Source: an uncultured Bacteroidota bacterium (lineage in GTDB: Bacteria; Bacteroidota; Bacteroidia; Flavobacteriales; BACL11). Taken from it: a DNA stretch of 64,000 bases. The notes beneath the pieces were generated by a model. That model did not search any database, had not been told where the DNA came from, and saw only the letters and a list, made by a program, of their open reading frames with translations. Shown one piece after another: positions 9,631 through 17,570 of the stretch; position 1 is the first letter of the stretch; each line of letters starts with the position of its first letter. The DNA lies in assembly GCA_902587125.1 (NCBI GenBank), contig CACIJW010000007.1, positions 17,998 through 81,997 on the forward strand, given 5' to 3'. The translations under genes and the position numbers were made by a program.

Positions 9631-10476
9631 TCAAAAATAATTAAAATTTTCTACTACTTCATTAAGTCTACTTAATGATAGATTATGCCCACGGCCATGA
9701 TTTTCCAGAAATGATATTAATTTTTCAGTTGGTAAATTTCCAACTAAGTCATTATTTGCCATAGGACAACCACCAAACCCCTTAATCGTTGAATCAAATC
9801 TTCTACAACCACTTTTATATGCAGAACGTAGTATTGCATCGCAATTTGACAGAGACGTGTGAAAATGAGCTCCAAATTCGATATTAGGATAGCTGTTTGT
9901 TAAGTTGCTAAATAATTTTTCAATTAGATGAGGCGAAGAGACTCCTATTGTATCAGAGAGAGATATTGTTTTTATATCAAGTAAACTTAAATCATTACAG
10001 AATTTTTCAACCATATCACTACTATAATGCTCTTTGTATGGGTTACCAAATGCCATGGATAAATAAACAACCAAATTTTTATCTTTTTTTTCAGCTATCT
10101 CTTTAATTCTACTCACTTCTTTCAGAGCCTCGACACAAGTCATTCCAGTATTTCTTAATTGAAATTCGTTTGATATGGACAATGGATAGCCTAAATATTC
10201 AATTTTATCATATTCACATGCTTTATTTGCCCCTCTTGAATTAGCGATTATCGCCAACAATTTACTTTTAGTCTCGTTTAGATCTAATGCATCGATTACT
10301 TTCGAGGTATCTCTCATCTGTGGAACAGCTTTTTCTGAAACAAATGAACCAAAGTCTATTGTATCAAAGCCTATTTTCAAAAGTTTATTGATATAATGAA
10401 TTTTTGTTTCAGTTGGAATAAATTTTTCTATCCCCTGCATAGCATCTCTTGGGCACTCAATTATTTTCATAATCAA
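9631..10476 (-). CDS. Hydroxymethylglutaryl-CoA lyase
   Basis: Cleaves HMG-CoA to acetoacetate and acetyl-CoA, the last step of leucine degradation. The 281 residues match the Bacteroidota form: ECPRDAMQG at the N-terminus (equivalent to the EVGPRDGLQ motif), SLSDTIG, the metal-binding GAHFHTS and the active-site-loop GFGGCPMA with its cysteine. The true start may be the second Met, two codons in. It overlaps the end of pyrD by 20 bases, so translation is probably coupled although the pathways are unrelated. Confidence 0.93.
   Translation of the reverse strand: MIMKIIECPRDAMQGIEKFIPTETKIHYINKLLKIGFDTIDFGSFVSEKAVPQMRDTSKVIDALDLNETKSKLLAIIANSRGANKACEYDKIEYLGYPLSISNEFQLRNTGMTCVEALKEVSRIKEIAEKKDKNLVVYLSMAFGNPYKEHYSSDMVEKFCNDLSLLDIKTISLSDTIGVSSPHLIEKLFSNLTNSYPNIEFGAHFHTSLSNCDAILRSAYKSGCRRFDSTIKGFGGCPMANNDLVGNLPTEKLISFLENHGRGHNLSLSRLNEVVENFNYF
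9632..9639 (-). promoter_or_regulatory. TAnnTTTG promoter, leaderless, of the propeller lipoprotein
   Basis: TATTTTTG, then AGAT and ATG. The element overlaps the last codons of the upstream HMG-CoA lyase gene. Confidence 0.65.
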
Positions 10477-11578
10477 CTATCTTTTTGGATATATTTTTGA
10501 TCAATGAAGGTCCTTTGTAAATAAAGCCAGTATATATTTGTAAAAGATCAGCTCCTGCTCTTATTTTTTCAAGAGCATCATCACCATTCAAAATTCCTCC
10601 AACGCCAATGATTACAAATCCTTTTCTAGTATTTTTTCTTATGTAACTTATGATTTCATTAGATTTTTGTGTTAAAGGCTTCCCACTGATACCTCCATTT
10701 CCAAGATTATCAATTTTGTTTTTTTCATAATTTAAATTATCTCTGCTGATAGTAGTATTGGTTGCAATTATTCCATCTATTTTTGATTTATTCACGGTAT
10801 CTATAAGCGAGTCGAGTTGTTCAAAGCTAATATCAGGTGATATCTTAACCAGGATTGGCTTTCTTTTTATTTTTTTGCTGTTTAGTTGTTGTAACTTATT
10901 TAAGATTTTGAGCAAAGGTTCTGCTTTCTGTAGTTCTCTTAAATTTGGAGTATTGGGAGAGCTTACATTTACTACAAAATAATCAACATAATCAAACAGT
11001 TTTTCAAAACAAATACAATAGTCGTTTATAGCATCAGAGTTAGGAGTAGTTTTATTTTTGCCTATGTTTCCGCCAATAATTAGATTAGAACTCTTACGTC
11101 TTAATCTTGAAACTACAAGCTCCAGACCATCATTGTTAAAACCCATTCTATTAAGAATCGCTTCATCTTTTTTTAATCTAAATAGTCTTGGCTTAGGATT
11201 ACCATCTTGTGGCTCAGGAGTGACAGTACCAATCTCTATGAAACCAAAACCAAAACATTGAAGTTCATCAAACAGCTTAGCATCTTTGTCAAATCCTGCA
11301 GCTAAACCTATAGGATTACTAAAATTAAGTCCTAATATTTCCTTTTCTAGAGATTTATGATTTAAAGTGAATAAATACCTGATAATGTTTTTAATTGGGA
11401 AAAACATTATAATTTTTATAAAAGAAAATGAAAGATGATGAACAGTTTCTGGGTTAAATAGAAATAAAAAACTTCTTAGGAATTTATAACGAAAAACAAT
11501 GGAGGATAAAATTAATACTAGTAATAAAAGAAAAATTAAGTAAAAATCTTGATCTAAACCTGTGATGAATACCGTCAT
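10457..11578 (-). CDS. pyrD: Quinone-dependent dihydroorotate dehydrogenase (class 2), with extra N-terminal helix
   Basis: Oxidises dihydroorotate to orotate and passes electrons to the quinone pool at the membrane, in pyrimidine synthesis. Class 2 signatures are [43 protein letters not shown] and IGVGGI. At 373 residues it is about 30 longer than usual: a hydrophobic helix at about 12-31 precedes the normal membrane-associated helical region. No in-frame ATG exists where the family normally begins, and a TATTTTTG lies 12 bases before the ATG at 11578, which supports the long form. Confidence 0.94.
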   Translation of the reverse strand: MTVFITGLDQDFYLIFLLLLVLILSSIVFRYKFLRSFLFLFNPETVHHLSFSFIKIIMFFPIKNIIRYLFTLNHKSLEKEILGLNFSNPIGLAAGFDKDAKLFDELQCFGFGFIEIGTVTPEPQDGNPKPRLFRLKKDEAILNRMGFNNDGLELVVSRLRRKSSNLIIGGNIGKNKTTPNSDAINDYCICFEKLFDYVDYFVVNVSSPNTPNLRELQKAEPLLKILNKLQQLNSKKIKRKPILVKISPDISFEQLDSLIDTVNKSKIDGIIATNTTISRDNLNYEKNKIDNLGNGGISGKPLTQKSNEIISYIRKNTRKGFVIIGVGGILNGDDALEKIRAGADLLQIYTGFIYKGPSLIKNISKKIVDYENN

Positions 11579-11590
11579 TTATTTTTTTTA

Positions 11591-11598
11591 CAAAAATA
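11591..11598 (-). promoter_or_regulatory. TAnnTTTG promoter of pyrD
   Basis: TATTTTTG, 12 bases before the pyrD ATG at 11578. Confidence 0.6.
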
Positions 11599-11614
11599 TA
11601 AGAATGCATGATAA

Positions 11615-11905
11615 TTAAGGTTGTAATTCATCAAAAGATTTATCGTTATACATTACTACAATTTTATCAACAGATTTACCCAATTTACTAGATGATTTCG
11701 AATAAGAAGTCTTTTGTCCACTAATAATCCAGTTTAAATCCAAATCAGTATAATATTCTTTTAATTTTATAAAAAAATCAATACTCGGTTTGTTTCTACC
11801 AGACATTATGTGAGAGATTGTAGCCTTATTAACACCAATATTTTCAGCAAGATTAGTTTGACTAATATTAATTTTATTCATCCAAATTTTAATTCTTTCT
11901 AGCAT
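11615..11905 (-). CDS. Small XRE-family HTH regulator
   Basis: A 96-residue DNA-binding protein. Residues about 15-70 form a Cro/C1-type helix-turn-helix with SQTNLAENIGVNKATISHIMSGRNKPS. The C-terminal 25 residues are polar and probably disordered. No toxin partner is adjacent. A 14-bp palindrome-centred sequence lies ten bases upstream of its ATG and recurs upstream of the divergent dtxR-like gene, which suggests autoregulation and control of the neighbour (inference). Confidence 0.85.
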   Translation of the reverse strand: MLERIKIWMNKINISQTNLAENIGVNKATISHIMSGRNKPSIDFFIKLKEYYTDLDLNWIISGQKTSYSKSSSKLGKSVDKIVVMYNDKSFDELQP

Positions 11906-11914
11906 TTATTTTCG

Positions 11915-11928
11915 GTTTACATATGTTA
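11915..11928. promoter_or_regulatory. Operator-like 14-mer, copy 1
   Basis: GTTTACATATGTTA, with the perfect 8-bp palindrome ACATATGT at its centre. It is ten bases before the XRE start, a place where a bound repressor would block transcription. Confidence 0.5.
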
Positions 11929-11959
11929 ATGCAATTTATTAAAATTTATTGATTAATGA

Positions 11960-11996
11960 TTTATTTATAATTAAAAAATCCATAATTATAAATAAA
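11960..11996. repeat. 14-bp perfect inverted repeat (AT-only stem)
   Basis: Arms 11960-11973 and 11983-11996 are exact reverse complements around a 9-base loop. There is no T-tract on the expected side, so it is not an obvious terminator. It would fall in the leader of an XRE transcript started at 12005-12012. Confidence 0.55.
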
Positions 11997-12004
11997 AAAA
12001 GATT

Positions 12005-12012
12005 CAAATGTA
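12005..12012 (-). promoter_or_regulatory. Candidate promoter for the XRE gene
   Basis: TACATTTG on the minus strand matches TAnnTTTG but would give a leader of about 95 bases. No clear -33 TTG is seen; weak. Confidence 0.3.
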
Positions 12013-12083
12013 ATATCTTATATTATTGATATACAGTGGTTTATAAAAATAATAAAAAAAAATATAGTTAATTTAAAATATTA

Positions 12084-12097
12084 GTTTACATATGTTA
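12084..12097. promoter_or_regulatory. Operator-like 14-mer, copy 2
   Basis: Identical to the 14-mer at 11915-11928, in the same orientation, about 90 bases upstream of the DtxR-like start. Confidence 0.5.
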
Positions 12098-12099
12098 TA

Positions 12100-12119
12100 T
12101 GTTAATTTAAATATTAACA
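12100..12119. promoter_or_regulatory. Palindromic operator candidate
   Basis: TGTTAAT, six bases, ATTAACA: perfect 7-bp arms spaced by about one half helical turn, directly after the second 14-mer. Confidence 0.45.
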
Positions 12120-12129
12120 AATAATTATA

Positions 12130-12145
12130 TTTAGACAAGGCTAAA
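12130..12145 (+). promoter_or_regulatory. DtxR/MntR-box-like inverted repeat
   Basis: TTTAG, six bases (ACAAGG), CTAAA. The arms resemble boxes bound by DtxR-family repressors. It lies just upstream of the TATATTTG element of the DtxR-like gene, fitting metal-dependent autoregulation (inference). Confidence 0.45.
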
Positions 12146-12173
12146 AAAATATTAAGACATACTTAAAATTTAG

Positions 12174-12181
12174 TATATTTG
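12174..12181 (+). promoter_or_regulatory. TAnnTTTG promoter, leaderless, of the DtxR-like gene
   Basis: TATATTTG followed by TTT and ATG at 12185. This spacing decides against the TTG at 12179 as the start. Confidence 0.7.
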
Positions 12182-12184
12182 TTT

Positions 12185-12841
12185 ATGTTTTCAAAATCAG
12201 AAGAAAATTATTTAAAGTCTATATTCTCGCTAAAGCAAAAAACTAACAACGCTATATCAACTAACGATATTGCTAAGGATATAAATATTTCTCCCTCCTC
12301 TGTTTCTGATATGCTAAAGAAATTAGAAAAAAAAGATTTAATCAGTTACACAAAATATAAGGGAGTCGATTTAACTAGTAAAGGCTATCTACACGCAAAA
12401 ATAATTCTAAGAAAGCATAGATTGTGGGAAACATTTCTAGTAAAAAAGCTCGATTTCAGTTGGCATGAGGTTCATGAAATTGCTGAACAATTAGAACATA
12501 TTAAATCTGATAAACTAATCAATAAGATAGATGAGTTTCTAGACTTTCCTAAATACGACCCTCACGGAGAACCTATACCCTCTGAAGAAGGTTTGATACC
12601 TAGCAATAATTATTCAGTGCTAGCAGATTCTGAAATAGGATGTAAAGCCACAATTATGGGAGTAAATAATGATGATTCTTTATTTTTAATTTACTTAGAT
12701 GAGGTAGGCATAAATATTGGAAACAAGATTGAAATCATTAAAAAAATAAACTTTGATAATTCAATTGAAATTAAAATCAATCAAAAAAAATTACACATAA
12801 CTGATCAAGTAGCAAAACATTTATTAATTAAAAAACATTAA
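12185..12841 (+). CDS. DtxR/MntR-family metal-dependent transcriptional regulator
   Basis: About 218 residues. The N-terminal winged helix-turn-helix contains AISTNDIAKDINISPSSVSDMLKKLEKK; the dimerisation and metal-binding domain has the family's HRLWETFLV, EVHEIAEQLEH and the DPHGEPIPS motif; the C-terminus is FeoA/SH3-like. Such proteins sense Mn2+ or Fe2+ and repress metal uptake genes. The adjoining ZIP transporter, one base downstream, is the obvious target. Start at 12185 (ATG) rather than the in-frame TTG two codons earlier, because the latter overlaps the promoter. Confidence 0.92.
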   Translation: MFSKSEENYLKSIFSLKQKTNNAISTNDIAKDINISPSSVSDMLKKLEKKDLISYTKYKGVDLTSKGYLHAKIILRKHRLWETFLVKKLDFSWHEVHEIAEQLEHIKSDKLINKIDEFLDFPKYDPHGEPIPSEEGLIPSNNYSVLADSEIGCKATIMGVNNDDSLFLIYLDEVGINIGNKIEIIKKINFDNSIEIKINQKKLHITDQVAKHLLIKKH

Positions 12842-12842
12842 A

Positions 12843-13709
12843 ATGGAAAAATTAGAGGCATACAAATGGTTTATTGAACAAAATCCTATCTTACAAGCAC
12901 TTTTAGCTGGTTTATTTACATGGGGACTAACTGCAACAGGAGCTGCACTGGTCTTTTTGTTCAAAACAACCAACAGAAAAGTTTTAGATATGGCACTAGG
13001 CTTTACAGGAGGTGTCATGATCGCAGCAAGCTTTTGGTCTTTATTAGCACCAGCAATATCGTATGTTGAAATGCAAAATGAAATGGGATTATCAAATCTA
13101 CCCGCTTTTCTACCTCCCGCAATAGGTTTTTTTCTTGGTGCTTTGTTTTTGTACTACTTGGATAAAATTATTCCTCACCTACACTTATTTAAAAAGAAAG
13201 AGGAAGCTGAAGGTATCAGTACTACTTGGAGGAAGACAATTCTTTTGGTGCTAGCCATAGCTTTACACAATATCCCTGAAGGATTAGCTGTTGGAGTTGC
13301 TTTTGGAGCCTTAGCTAACCCAGACTTATTAGCATTGTCTGAGAATAATGTTTTTACAATAGGATCGGCAATAGCCCTTGGCATTGGTATTGGAATTCAA
13401 AATTTTCCTGAGGGGTTTGCTGTTTCAATGCCACTTAGAAGACAAGGTGCTAGCAGATGGACCTCATGGAAATGGGGTCAAATGTCTGCAATAGTAGAGC
13501 CAATTTTTGCTGTAATCGGAGCTGCTATTGTAATGCAAATTTTGCCTGTACTAGCTTACGCTTTAGCTTTTTCTGCTGGAGCTATGATATTTATTGTTGT
13601 CGAAGAAGTAATTCCCGAAAGCCAAAGCGGAGGTAATACTGATTTAGCTACAATGGGACTTATTGCTGGATTCATCGTAATGATGATTCTTGATGTATCA
13701 TTAGGCTAG
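12843..13709 (+). CDS. ZIP-family divalent metal transporter
   Basis: A 288-residue inner-membrane protein with about eight membrane helices. It carries the two ZIP signature helices: ALHNIPEGLAVGVAFG and QNFPEGFAVSMPL, whose His, Asn and Glu residues form the binuclear metal site; this is the GufA-like branch. It imports a divalent cation such as Zn, Fe or Mn. It follows the DtxR-like gene by one base, so uptake is probably under that regulator. A histidine-containing loop (PHLHLFKKK) lies near 110. Confidence 0.92.
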   Translation: MEKLEAYKWFIEQNPILQALLAGLFTWGLTATGAALVFLFKTTNRKVLDMALGFTGGVMIAASFWSLLAPAISYVEMQNEMGLSNLPAFLPPAIGFFLGALFLYYLDKIIPHLHLFKKKEEAEGISTTWRKTILLVLAIALHNIPEGLAVGVAFGALANPDLLALSENNVFTIGSAIALGIGIGIQNFPEGFAVSMPLRRQGASRWTSWKWGQMSAIVEPIFAVIGAAIVMQILPVLAYALAFSAGAMIFIVVEEVIPESQSGGNTDLATMGLIAGFIVMMILDVSLG

Positions 13710-13727
13710 TCATAAATACATAATATC

Positions 13728-13735
13728 TATCTTTG
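13728..13735 (+). promoter_or_regulatory. TAnnTTTG promoter, leaderless, of smpB
   Basis: TATCTTTG followed by TAAG and the GTG start at 13740. Confidence 0.7.
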
Positions 13736-13739
13736 TAAG

Positions 13740-14198
13740 GTGAGATCAAAGATTAATATATTAAACAGAAAAGTAAAATATGAGTATTTTATATTAAGCA
13801 GCTTTAATGCAGGTATCATGCTTACTGGTAGTGAAATTAAATCTATCAGAAATAATGATGCTAATATTTCTGACTGTTACTGCCTATTTAAAGACAAAGA
13901 ATTATTCGCCAGAAATATTTACATATCAGAATACAAAAACTCGGGCTATTCAGACCATGACTGTACTAGAGACAGAAAATTATTATTAAATAAAACAGAG
14001 CTTGATAAGATCTTTGATAAAGTCAGAGAAAAAGGAATTTCGGTTGTAGCCAAAAGACTATATATTAATGAGAAAGGTCTTGCCAAAATTGAAATTTCAA
14101 TTGTAAAGGGTAAGAAACTTTATGATAAAAGAAATAGCATCAAGGATAGGGACAATAAGATTAAGTTAGATAAATTAAAGAAAAACTTTAATGCTTAG
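13740..14198 (+). CDS. smpB: SsrA (tmRNA)-binding protein
   Basis: Binds tmRNA and guides it to stalled ribosomes for trans-translation. The 152 residues show INILNRKVKYEYFI, GIMLTGSEIKSIR, the family's ISEYKNSGYSDHD and the basic tail ending in KLDKLKKNF. Length is normal. GTG start is supported by the promoter four bases upstream. No tmRNA gene is visible in the window. The next gene overlaps it by eight bases. Confidence 0.95.
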   Translation: MRSKINILNRKVKYEYFILSSFNAGIMLTGSEIKSIRNNDANISDCYCLFKDKELFARNIYISEYKNSGYSDHDCTRDRKLLLNKTELDKIFDKVREKGISVVAKRLYINEKGLAKIEISIVKGKKLYDKRNSIKDRDNKIKLDKLKKNFNA

Positions 14199-15672
14199 AT
14201 ACCTATTTTTTATTTGTCTAACAATTACATTATTTTCTTGTAAAAAAGATATCTCAAATGAAGGTAGTTGGCAAAATCTAAGATTTTCTAATGATACGAT
14301 AATATTTGATACGACTTTTCAATCAATTGGAACAACAACTAAAACACTGAAAGTCTACAATCGTTCAAGAGGGGATATATACACTAACATTTCTCTTGAA
14401 GAAAATACGCAAGGTAGCTTTAGAATAAATGTTGATGGATTATCTGGTAACAATTTTGAAAATATTTTTATTGGAGCCAAAGACAGTATATTCATATTCA
14501 TAGAAGTCACTCCCAACATTTCTAGTAATAATTTTCTTCTTGAAAATAAACTTCAATTTAATACAAACGGAAACATACAAAATGTTCCAATTATCTCACC
14601 TTATAGAGATGCCTATTTCCATATTAGAAAGAAGAATTTTTTCTTAAATGGCAGTGATACTATAGTTTACAGGTACTACCCAATAAGTACTAACACTTTA
14701 TGGACTAATGATAAGCCACATGTAATTGTCGGAGACCTAGTTATTGAACCTAATGCAACTTTGACTATTGAAGCAGGAACTCAAATTCACTTTTACGAAA
14801 ATTCAAGCTTTTATGTTGGTAATCCAATATTAGTCAGCTCAAGCTCTGTGCCACAAAATAATGGCTCATTAATTTTAAATGGAAGCCTTGGTGATGAAAT
14901 TATATTTCAAGGATATAGAACTGAAGAATGGTATAAAGATATGCCAGGACAATGGGGATTCATTTATTTTGCCCCTGGTTCATCAAATAATGCTATTAAT
15001 CATGTAATAATAAAAAATGGCACAACTGGATTAAGAGCTGATTCTTCAGTGAGCTCCTCTGCTGTCTTGACAATAAATAATACCGAGATAAAAAATATGT
15101 CAGCAATAGGTATTGATGCCAGAGGTTCTAGCATAAAGGCTTACAATACTGAGATATCTAATTGTGGATTGTATTCTGTTTCATTAAGATGGGGAGGAAA
15201 TTACTCATTTGCACACTGCACTTTTGCTAATTATTGGAGTATAATGAATATAAGTAGTATTAGAAGCACACCGTCATTATTACTTAATAATTATTATGAG
15301 GATATAAATGGTGTTCAGATAAATAGAAATCTTGATGAGGCAACATTTACCAACTGCATAATATATGGAAATCTTGTGACAGAAGTTTCATTTCAAAATG
15401 GTAATCAAAGTAATTTCAATTATCAATTTGATCACTGCTTATTAAAATTAGACAATAGTATTAATTTATCAACTCCTGAGTTCATTAATTGTATTAGAAA
15501 TGAAAATCCAAATTTTGTTGATTTATTTGAACATAATTTTAATATTGACTCAATCTCACCAGCTAGATATTCAGGTAACTCAAGTGCATTAAATGAATTT
15601 ATTTTGATGTCTGATAAAAATGGAGTTTTACGAACATCGCCCCCAGATGTTGGTGCATACCAATATAATTAA
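14191..15672 (+). CDS. Lipoprotein with right-handed beta-helix
   Basis: A 493-residue exported protein. The signal peptide ends in TLFSCKKD (Cys17), so it is a lipoprotein. Residues about 30-130 look like an Ig-like DUF1573-type beta domain; about 170-420 show short repeating strands and Asn-rich turns (ITIEAGTQIHF, LTINNTEIKNMS, AYNTEISNCG) typical of a right-handed parallel beta-helix. It ends with SPPDVGAYQYN, a common end of such proteins in Bacteroidota. Substrate unknown. Overlaps smpB by eight bases and ends tail to tail with the LuxC-like gene. Confidence 0.82.
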   Translation: MLRYLFFICLTITLFSCKKDISNEGSWQNLRFSNDTIIFDTTFQSIGTTTKTLKVYNRSRGDIYTNISLEENTQGSFRINVDGLSGNNFENIFIGAKDSIFIFIEVTPNISSNNFLLENKLQFNTNGNIQNVPIISPYRDAYFHIRKKNFFLNGSDTIVYRYYPISTNTLWTNDKPHVIVGDLVIEPNATLTIEAGTQIHFYENSSFYVGNPILVSSSSVPQNNGSLILNGSLGDEIIFQGYRTEEWYKDMPGQWGFIYFAPGSSNNAINHVIIKNGTTGLRADSSVSSSAVLTINNTEIKNMSAIGIDARGSSIKAYNTEISNCGLYSVSLRWGGNYSFAHCTFANYWSIMNISSIRSTPSLLLNNYYEDINGVQINRNLDEATFTNCIIYGNLVTEVSFQNGNQSNFNYQFDHCLLKLDNSINLSTPEFINCIRNENPNFVDLFEHNFNIDSISPARYSGNSSALNEFILMSDKNGVLRTSPPDVGAYQYN

Positions 15673-16658
15673 TCAGTTATAAAAGAAATAGTATCAATAC
15701 CGTCTGGGTAATCAGAGATTTTGGGTTTTTGACTATTTCCAAAAGCTAGGTGATTGCTTGAAATAATACATTGTATTTCATTAGATCGTTGTTCAATTTT
15801 AGAGTAAATTTCTTCCAAATTATTATAAAACTCATAATTAATAACAGATACTGGAGAACCAATTGATACATCTTCTTTAAAGATAAAAAACAATCCATCA
15901 GAATACGTTAAACCATCTAGTTGGTAAATTGCTTTGTAGTAATTATAATTGTTCATATAAGTTGCATTTTTACTAACATATGAGAACTTTTTAGTAAAAA
16001 TTTTTATTAAACCATTTAGTGAAAATCCCTTTTTAACATACAATTTAGAAACATTTCTGCAACCCATTCCATAGTAAGTAAAAATATCATCTCCGAGATT
16101 CTCCAACTCATTGTCAGTTTCTTCACCATTAATAATTGCAATTGAATTTTTATTTCTTCTTATAAGTTTACTAGTATTTTTAAATTTATATTCTACAATC
16201 TGAGTTGAAATATTATTACCTGACATTATCAATTTTTCACACAAAACATCCTCTACAGAATTCAAAATTTTTATGGGAAGTTTATTAATTGATGAACTAA
16301 TACATCTTGATATAATTTTTGGAAAAAGTACTGAATCATTACTTGACATCTTAATTATTGGTGTGTTTCCTGTAAGAAATACACAAAGAAAATCATGAAA
16401 TCCAGCAAGAGGAATATTTCCTGCATTTAAAACTAATATTTTTTTGTGGTCAAAAAATTTTAACTGATCATAATTATTTAACCATTCATTTAATGAATCA
16501 AAATTTAAGATGTTTCTCCAATGATTCAAGCTAAACAATACTGACTTTTTATCAAACCAAGAGTTATTTTTATGAACTAATTGCAATAATTCATCATCTA
16601 ATTTTCCAAACTCTTCAACTATTTTTATTACAAACTCAATCCTTTCTCTTAAGTTCAT
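15669..16658 (-). CDS. LuxC-like acyl-CoA reductase
   Basis: About 329 residues beginning MNLRERIEFV at 16658; an upstream in-frame ATG at 16679 would overlap the divergent gene. It shows the LuxC-family VLNAGNIPLAGFHDFLCVFLTGN, the FTYYGMGCRNVSKL motif with the probable acyl-accepting cysteine, and a C-terminal SNHLAFGNSQKPKISDYPDG. The family reduces acyl groups to aldehydes in an NADPH-dependent way; the real substrate in flavobacteria is not known. No luxD/E/AB partners are adjacent. Confidence 0.85.
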   Translation of the reverse strand: MNLRERIEFVIKIVEEFGKLDDELLQLVHKNNSWFDKKSVLFSLNHWRNILNFDSLNEWLNNYDQLKFFDHKKILVLNAGNIPLAGFHDFLCVFLTGNTPIIKMSSNDSVLFPKIISRCISSSINKLPIKILNSVEDVLCEKLIMSGNNISTQIVEYKFKNTSKLIRRNKNSIAIINGEETDNELENLGDDIFTYYGMGCRNVSKLYVKKGFSLNGLIKIFTKKFSYVSKNATYMNNYNYYKAIYQLDGLTYSDGLFFIFKEDVSIGSPVSVINYEFYNNLEEIYSKIEQRSNEIQCIISSNHLAFGNSQKPKISDYPDGIDTISFITD

Positions 16659-16661
16659 TAT

Positions 16662-16669
16662 TATATTTG
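16662..16669 (+). promoter_or_regulatory. TAnnTTTG promoter, leaderless, of the 16674 gene
   Basis: TATATTTG followed by TATT and ATG at 16674, inside the 15-bp gap to the divergent LuxC-like gene. Confidence 0.7.
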
Positions 16670-16673
16670 TATT

Positions 16674-17570
16674 ATGCAATTATTAAAAATCAAAAATATA
16701 TTTTTTTGCTTTCTTCTAATGTCGTTTTCAACTAACATTTATGGGCAAAAAGCATCTAAGTCCTTATTTGGTGAATACGAGGATACTTTAAAATATTTAC
16801 ATAACAAAATTGTTTTTACTAAAGATGACGATGTAAAATTAAATTTTAATAATTCATTTAAAAATATACTTAATGAGGTTTTAGAATTTGACAACTCCTT
16901 TCAATACCCCTTTGACTCACTAAAAAATATTTCAAGACTTTACTCACCAGACAAAAAATTAAGGATTTATAATTGGTTTCTAGAAAAAGAAAATAAAGAA
17001 ATCTTATACTATTGTATAATTCAATATTACGACAAAAGAAAAAAAGAATTTTTGACCCAAGATCTTTACGATAATTCAAAAAATTTGAGAAATGTTGAAA
17101 AAAAAATTTTAGATTCAGATAATTGGTTCGGTTGCTTGTATTATGAAATAATTCAAGAAAAGAAAAATGGCAAGCAATATTATACCCTACTTGGCTGGGA
17201 CGGAATTGATGAATATAGCACACAAAAAATTATTGATGTGCTTCATTTTACAAGAAACAAAATCACATTTGGTCATCCTATATTCATTAAAGAAAAAAAT
17301 AAAGATAATAGAGTTTTGATAGAATATGATGAAAGAACAAGTGTATCTCTTTCATACAATAAAAAAGAGAAGAAGATTATTTTTAACAATCTCATTCCAA
17401 TTAAAAAAGAGCTAGAGGGACTTCATGAGTACTATGTTCCTGATGGATCTAATAACAGTTACAATTACAAAAGTGGTAAATGGATTTTTGAGAAAGATAT
17501 AGATGCTAGAAATGATAAAAATAATAGTTCCAGAAAAAAACCCAAAATGGGCCTACTACCCTCCAGATGA
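16674..17570 (+). CDS. Conserved secreted protein of unknown function
   Basis: 298 residues with a clear signal peptide ending near IYGQKA (about residue 26) and no further membrane segment. The C-terminal half has YTLLGWDGIDEYSTQKIIDVL, IEYDERTSVSLSY and a tail with YKSGKWIFEKDIDARN. I recall similar unnamed proteins in many Bacteroidota genomes, but no function. It overlaps rnhB by four bases (ATGA). Probably periplasmic or outer-membrane associated. Confidence 0.7.
   Translation: MQLLKIKNIFFCFLLMSFSTNIYGQKASKSLFGEYEDTLKYLHNKIVFTKDDDVKLNFNNSFKNILNEVLEFDNSFQYPFDSLKNISRLYSPDKKLRIYNWFLEKENKEILYYCIIQYYDKRKKEFLTQDLYDNSKNLRNVEKKILDSDNWFGCLYYEIIQEKKNGKQYYTLLGWDGIDEYSTQKIIDVLHFTRNKITFGHPIFIKEKNKDNRVLIEYDERTSVSLSYNKKEKKIIFNNLIPIKKELEGLHEYYVPDGSNNSYNYKSGKWIFEKDIDARNDKNNSSRKKPKMGLLPSR

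Larger units (their letters stand above)
11906..12184. other. Intergenic regulatory region between XRE and DtxR-like genes
   Basis: The longest gene-free stretch in the window (279 bp), extremely AT-rich. It holds two copies of a 14-mer (11915-11928 and 12084-12097), a 14-bp perfect inverted repeat (11960-11973/11983-11996), a 20-bp palindrome (12100-12119), a DtxR-box-like inverted repeat (12130-12145) and a TATATTTG promoter (12174-12181). I see no tRNA or credible ORF in it; a 10-codon ATG frame at 12092 is probably chance. Confidence 0.7.

Noticed and set aside
11615..11905. XRE gene as antitoxin of a toxin-antitoxin pair
   Set aside because: No small partner gene on either side; pyrD and the regulatory gap flank it.
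12092..12124. 10-codon ATG frame in the regulatory gap
   Set aside because: Too short, overlaps palindromes, no support as a leader peptide.
12179..12184. TTG start two codons upstream of the DtxR-like gene
   Set aside because: Overlaps the TATATTTG promoter; the ATG at 12185 fits the general leaderless spacing.
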